Assembly: GCF_013149275.1 (NCBI RefSeq)
Contig: NZ_JABGNA010000001.1
Span: 806,001-870,000 of the forward strand
Reading direction: 5' to 3'
Length of the DNA: 64,000 nt
Origin: Mucilaginibacter sp. SG564
GTDB lineage: Bacteria > Bacteroidota > Bacteroidia > Sphingobacteriales > Sphingobacteriaceae
Part shown: positions 61,040-64,000 of the stretch, one piece after another
Position numbering within the stretch: position 1 is the first letter of the stretch
Layout: each line of letters opens with the position of its first letter
Made by a program: the position numbers and the translations under genes
The notes under the pieces: generated by a model
Seen by the model: the letters and a program-made list of their open reading frames with translations, nothing else
Databases searched by the model: none
Told to the model about the DNA's origin: nothing

Positions 61040-62473
61040 TTACCAGGACAGGCGTCCCATATAGTAATCAAGCACTTTGTTATAGATATAGCAATCGTAC
61101 CGGGCGTTAATGAGATTGATGTTGGCCTTATCAAAGTTATTTTTGGCTACCACAAAATCAACTGATGTAAGTACTCCTGCATTGAAACGGATCTCGGCTG
61201 TTCTGAATGATTCTTTGTATGCTTTAACCTGCTCCACTAATACATTGTACCTGTTATAAGCCAGCGTCATGTTCACATAAGCTTGTTCAACATTCTGACG
61301 CAATACATTCTTAGTGTTTTCCTCAATATATTTTGATTCCTGCAGATCAATTTTAGCAAGCTTCACCTTATTTCTGTTTTGGAAATAATTTAAAATCGGC
61401 ACTGTTAATCTAACACCAAACTGTGTACTATAGTTATTTTTAAACTGATCATAATAACCTATGTTTTGATAACTGTTTTTATACTGCGTTGCATAAACTG
61501 GACTTTCGCCTCCTGTGGGAGTCTTAACAAACTGCTTGGTTTGCACAATAGAGGAATCGATAACTGTAGAATTTTGTGCGGCGCTTGAATAGTTTGTGGT
61601 TATTCCTCCAAATAGGGAAACAGTGGGTGATAAAGCCCCTTTGGCTACTTTTACTCCCCTTTCGGCACTTTGCCGTCTTAGTTCGGCTGCCTTTATATAA
61701 GCCAGCTGTTGTAAAGCGGTATTAAATATCTGATCGGCATTTTCACTTGTTTGTTTAGCAACATCCTGTACGCTTATAGGTTCCAGTTTAATGTTTCTGT
61801 TATAAGGAATGTTTAATATCTGCATCAGGTTTAATTTTGATGCTTCCAGGTTATTTTTAGTAGTTACCAAATTAAGTTCATTATCACCATAAGTACCTTT
61901 TAAATCATACAAATCAGAAGGTAGTTTATTAGCACCATCTTTTTCCAGTATTTCCAATCTTTCAACTTGCTTTTTGGATACATCAAGCTGATTATAGGCC
62001 TGGGCTAATAACTCGGTATTATCCAAAACCAAAAGATAAGCGGTTATCACGTTAATAGTAACCTGGTCCTTGGCCTGTTGAAAATCCATTTTACCAGCCT
62101 GGTAAGCTAATGAGGTTTGTTTAATAGCATTCAGATTTTGCAAGCCGCTGAACAGGGTTAAGCCGGCGTTTAAGTTGTAATTACCCGATGTATATGATTG
62201 AGTTACATAACTGTTTGTAAATACGTTGATACTACGCCCGCTGTTAAGACTATGATCAACCTGGCCGTTTAATGTTGGCAGCAAATTATCTTTAGCCTGT
62301 TTATAATTCACGCCCAGACGCTGCATTTGAAGGTCATTTTGTTGTACTACCAGGTTGTTTTTTATAGCAATATCTATGCATTGCCTTATGGTAGTTAATG
62401 TATCTGTTTGAGCGTGTACATTGATGGCTGATAACACCATTAAACCGAAAAATATAAATTTAAAGTATCGCAT
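61040..62473 (-). CDS. TolC-family outer-membrane efflux protein
   Basis: A 477-residue protein from ATG 62473 (MRYFKFIFFGLMVLSAINVHA signal peptide); a longer frame to 62515 would overlap the ABC gene and mask the signal. It has the two OEP repeats with coiled-coil hairpins: TIRQCIDIAIKNNLVVQQND, later NAGVLTSVDFVVAKNNFDKA. It should form the outer-membrane channel for the ABC exporter encoded upstream (10-base gap to its stop). Confidence 0.93.
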   Translation of the reverse strand: MRYFKFIFFGLMVLSAINVHAQTDTLTTIRQCIDIAIKNNLVVQQNDLQMQRLGVNYKQAKDNLLPTLNGQVDHSLNSGRSINVFTNSYVTQSYTSGNYNLNAGLTLFSGLQNLNAIKQTSLAYQAGKMDFQQAKDQVTINVITAYLLVLDNTELLAQAYNQLDVSKKQVERLEILEKDGANKLPSDLYDLKGTYGDNELNLVTTKNNLEASKLNLMQILNIPYNRNIKLEPISVQDVAKQTSENADQIFNTALQQLAYIKAAELRRQSAERGVKVAKGALSPTVSLFGGITTNYSSAAQNSTVIDSSIVQTKQFVKTPTGGESPVYATQYKNSYQNIGYYDQFKNNYSTQFGVRLTVPILNYFQNRNKVKLAKIDLQESKYIEENTKNVLRQNVEQAYVNMTLAYNRYNVLVEQVKAYKESFRTAEIRFNAGVLTSVDFVVAKNNFDKANINLINARYDCYIYNKVLDYYMGRLSW

Positions 62474-62483
62474 TATGATATGA

Positions 62484-63161
62484 TCAGAGTTGTTTTGATG
62501 ATTCGATTTTACCATCTAAAAGGTTAATGATACGCGAACCGTATTCAGCATTTTTTTCAGAATGCGTTACCTGGATAATAGTAACTCCATCTTCTTTATT
62601 TAGCTTACGAAATAGCTCCATGATCTCCTCTCCTTGTTTGGAATTCAGGTTACCGGTAGGCTCATCTGCCAGCAGCAATTTGGGTTTGGCTATCAGTGCA
62701 CGGGCTATACCCACCAATTGTTGCTGTCCACCAGATAATTGTGCCGGAAAAAGATCTTTTTTGCCCACAATGTTGAAGCGATCCAATATGTCGGCCACCA
62801 TGGCTTTGCGCTCAGCGCCTTTGAAATCCTGATAAATTAGCGGTGTTTCGATATTTTCATAAACGGTAAGCTCATCAATCAAGTGGTAAGCCTGAAAAAC
62901 AAAGCCAATATATTGTTTATATAAAGCGGAGCGCTGTTTTTCTTTCAACTGATGTACTGCATGACCGGCAAAGTAATGATAGCCTTCGGATGGTTCATCA
63001 AGCATACCGACGATATTAAGCAGCGATGATTTACCAGAACCCGATGGCCCCATGATGGATACAAACTCGCCCTCATCAATTTCAAGGCTAAGGTCATTAA
63101 GAACAAAATTTTTAAGTCCGCTTACCTGGTAATATTTCGAGATATGTTGGAGTGATAGCAT
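62484..63161 (-). CDS. ABC transporter ATP-binding protein, MacB/LolD type
   Basis: A 225-residue ATPase: Walker A GPSGSGKSSLLN, Q-loop FVFQAYHLID, signature LSGGQQQLVGIARAL, Walker B LLLADEPTG, and His switch VTHSE. It matches the family that pairs with FtsX/MacB-fold permeases to expel substrates or lipoproteins by mechanotransmission. The permease gene is upstream on the same strand, the TolC channel downstream. Confidence 0.95.
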   Translation of the reverse strand: MLSLQHISKYYQVSGLKNFVLNDLSLEIDEGEFVSIMGPSGSGKSSLLNIVGMLDEPSEGYHYFAGHAVHQLKEKQRSALYKQYIGFVFQAYHLIDELTVYENIETPLIYQDFKGAERKAMVADILDRFNIVGKKDLFPAQLSGGQQQLVGIARALIAKPKLLLADEPTGNLNSKQGEEIMELFRKLNKEDGVTIIQVTHSEKNAEYGSRIINLLDGKIESSKQL

Positions 63162-63343
63162 TTTTAGTATTTATTTTGACTGGTGTATATTAGTTTTTGT
63201 TTAAAAATATCAATTCAATTCTGCCAATCAAGTATCAATAACATACCAAAATATTAATAACCTATAAATCAATTCATTATATCATATAAGCGCTATAAAT
63301 ACTGTTCGCTTATGTAACAGGAAGCGTACGGTTATGATACAAT

Positions 63344-63406
63344 GAAAAAGCCGAAAGTTTAATTCAGAAGGCCAAAGGCCCTCTTTTAATAAACTTTCGA
63401 CTTTTC
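63344..63406 (-). terminator. Hairpin after the permease gene
   Basis: GAAAAAGCCGAAAGTTTA and TAAACTTTCGACTTTTC pair with few mismatches, with an inner GGCCAAAGGCC; it follows the permease stop on the minus strand. Confidence 0.65.
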
Positions 63407-63408
63407 GG

Positions 63409-64000
63409 TTATTCGCTTCTTAAACTTTTAACCGGATTAGCTATCGCTGCTTTGACGGCCTGAAAACTAATGGTTAAAAGTGTAATTATAATTGCCACAA
63501 ATGTCGAGACAAGGAACACACCTGGCCCTATAGTTATCCGGTAATCATATTTCTGTAACCAATTTTGCAGGAGGTAATGCGCAATAGGCGAAGCTATTAT
63601 ACAACTAATGATAACTAACATTACGAAATCTTTGGATAGCAAAAACCATAGCTGGCTCACCGTAGCACCTAATACCTTACGTACACCTATTTCTTTTGTT
63701 CGTTGTTCTGCTATATAAGCTGCAAGCCCAAATAAGCCAAGACAGGAGATACATATAGCCAATGCGGCGAAAACACCAGATAGCTTACCTATTAATACTT
63801 CCTGACTAAATTTTTGATTATAATCATCATCAACAAATTTATAGGTGAAAGGATAGGCTGGATTATATTTAGCAAATATTGAACTGATTTTTTCAATTGC
63901 GCTATGCGGATTTACATTTGGAGCCAAACGATATATCAAATTATCTTGCGGATAAGTACTATAAACAAACATTGTCGGATCGGCTTTGGCAAACGGTGAA
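63409..64000 (-). CDS. FtsX/MacB-like ABC permease, C-terminal part
   Basis: The frame is open to the end of the window, so the N-terminus lies beyond base 64000. The visible 197 residues include the end of the periplasmic MacB_PCD-like domain (YKFVDDDYNQKFSQEVLIGK) and the last three membrane segments of the FtsX domain with AAYIAEQRTKEIGVRKVLGA, the typical motif after TM2. It ends ANPVKSLRSE. It should pair with the ATPase encoded next. Bacteroidota usually carry an 800-residue permease of this kind. Confidence 0.92.
   Translation of the reverse strand, partial: SPFAKADPTMFVYSTYPQDNLIYRLAPNVNPHSAIEKISSIFAKYNPAYPFTYKFVDDDYNQKFSQEVLIGKLSGVFAALAICISCLGLFGLAAYIAEQRTKEIGVRKVLGATVSQLWFLLSKDFVMLVIISCIIASPIAHYLLQNWLQKYDYRITIGPGVFLVSTFVAIIITLLTISFQAVKAAIANPVKSLRSE

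Noticed and set aside
63162..63343. Sigma-54 promoter before the ABC ATPase (TTGGCAG ... TTGAT)
   Set aside because: Spacing between the GG and the second element is wrong by about two bases and the GC of the -12 element is missing.
1..64000. CRISPR arrays, rRNA or tRNA genes
   Set aside because: No regularly spaced repeats and no cloverleaf or rRNA segments were recognised on either strand while reading the window.

Overview
The window reads as chromosome of a Bacteroidota bacterium, most likely Sphingobacteriaceae (Mucilaginibacter/Pedobacter-like). Pointers are the -7 boxes of the TAnnTTTG type before many genes, a TonB receptor with a carboxypeptidase-like N-terminal domain, a PorE-like TPR/propeller/OmpA protein, GMC and ThuA sugar-oxidation proteins, and long imperfect palindromes between genes. 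The family-level placement is inference from gene content and style.

Layout. 1-8.8 kb: tail of a sigma-54 response regulator, a lipoprotein, a clan-A-like glycosidase, lepA, folD, then a leftward set (lipoprotein, Rieske protein, Na+/H+ antiporter). 9-24 kb: queE, the PorE-like protein, recQ, manC, rlmB, dnaB, chrA, a TPR protein, etfB, etfA, a bifunctional nuclease and a nucleoside-type MFS transporter. 23.8-28.2 kb: ThuA and GMC oxidoreductase (leftward), then a translationally coupled MOSC-VOC-SelT/W trio. 28.2-38.4 kb: a sulfur-assimilation locus (Rrf2 regulator, secreted protein, siroheme sulfite reductase, Met8-TSUP fusion, CysH) facing a TonB receptor. 38.9-41.4 kb: proBA and a tiny leftward membrane peptide. 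41.83-50.02 kb: an AT-rich insertion bounded by a perfect 14-bp inverted repeat and a 4-bp direct repeat, carrying IS982- and IS110-family transposases and unrecognised cargo. 50.1-64 kb: mnmA, topA, a hypothetical gene, a giant alpha-2-macroglobulin, an outer-membrane barrel, and a TolC / ABC ATPase / FtsX-type permease efflux set that runs off the end.

Most notable. (1) Two short upstream ORFs carry clustered Cys codons. One starts right at the sulfite reductase promoter and is followed by an intrinsic terminator whose loop can pair with the end of the uORF. The other sits in the 5' leader of the TonB receptor. Together with a 10-bp motif shared by the Rrf2 and sulfite reductase promoters, this suggests cysteine-responsive control of the whole sulfur locus and links the receptor to sulfur supply. 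(2) The IS110 transposase is flanked by stem / internal-loop / hairpin modules resembling bridge-RNA loops, two of them clearly related copies on opposite sides of the gene. (3) The 8.2-kb insertion lies between proBA and mnmA without touching the mnmA promoter. It carries a membrane protein plus DUF3800 pair, an XRE regulator with a palindromic operator, and small genes.

No tRNA, rRNA or CRISPR array was seen. Homology calls rest on recognised motifs in the translations; no database search was run.
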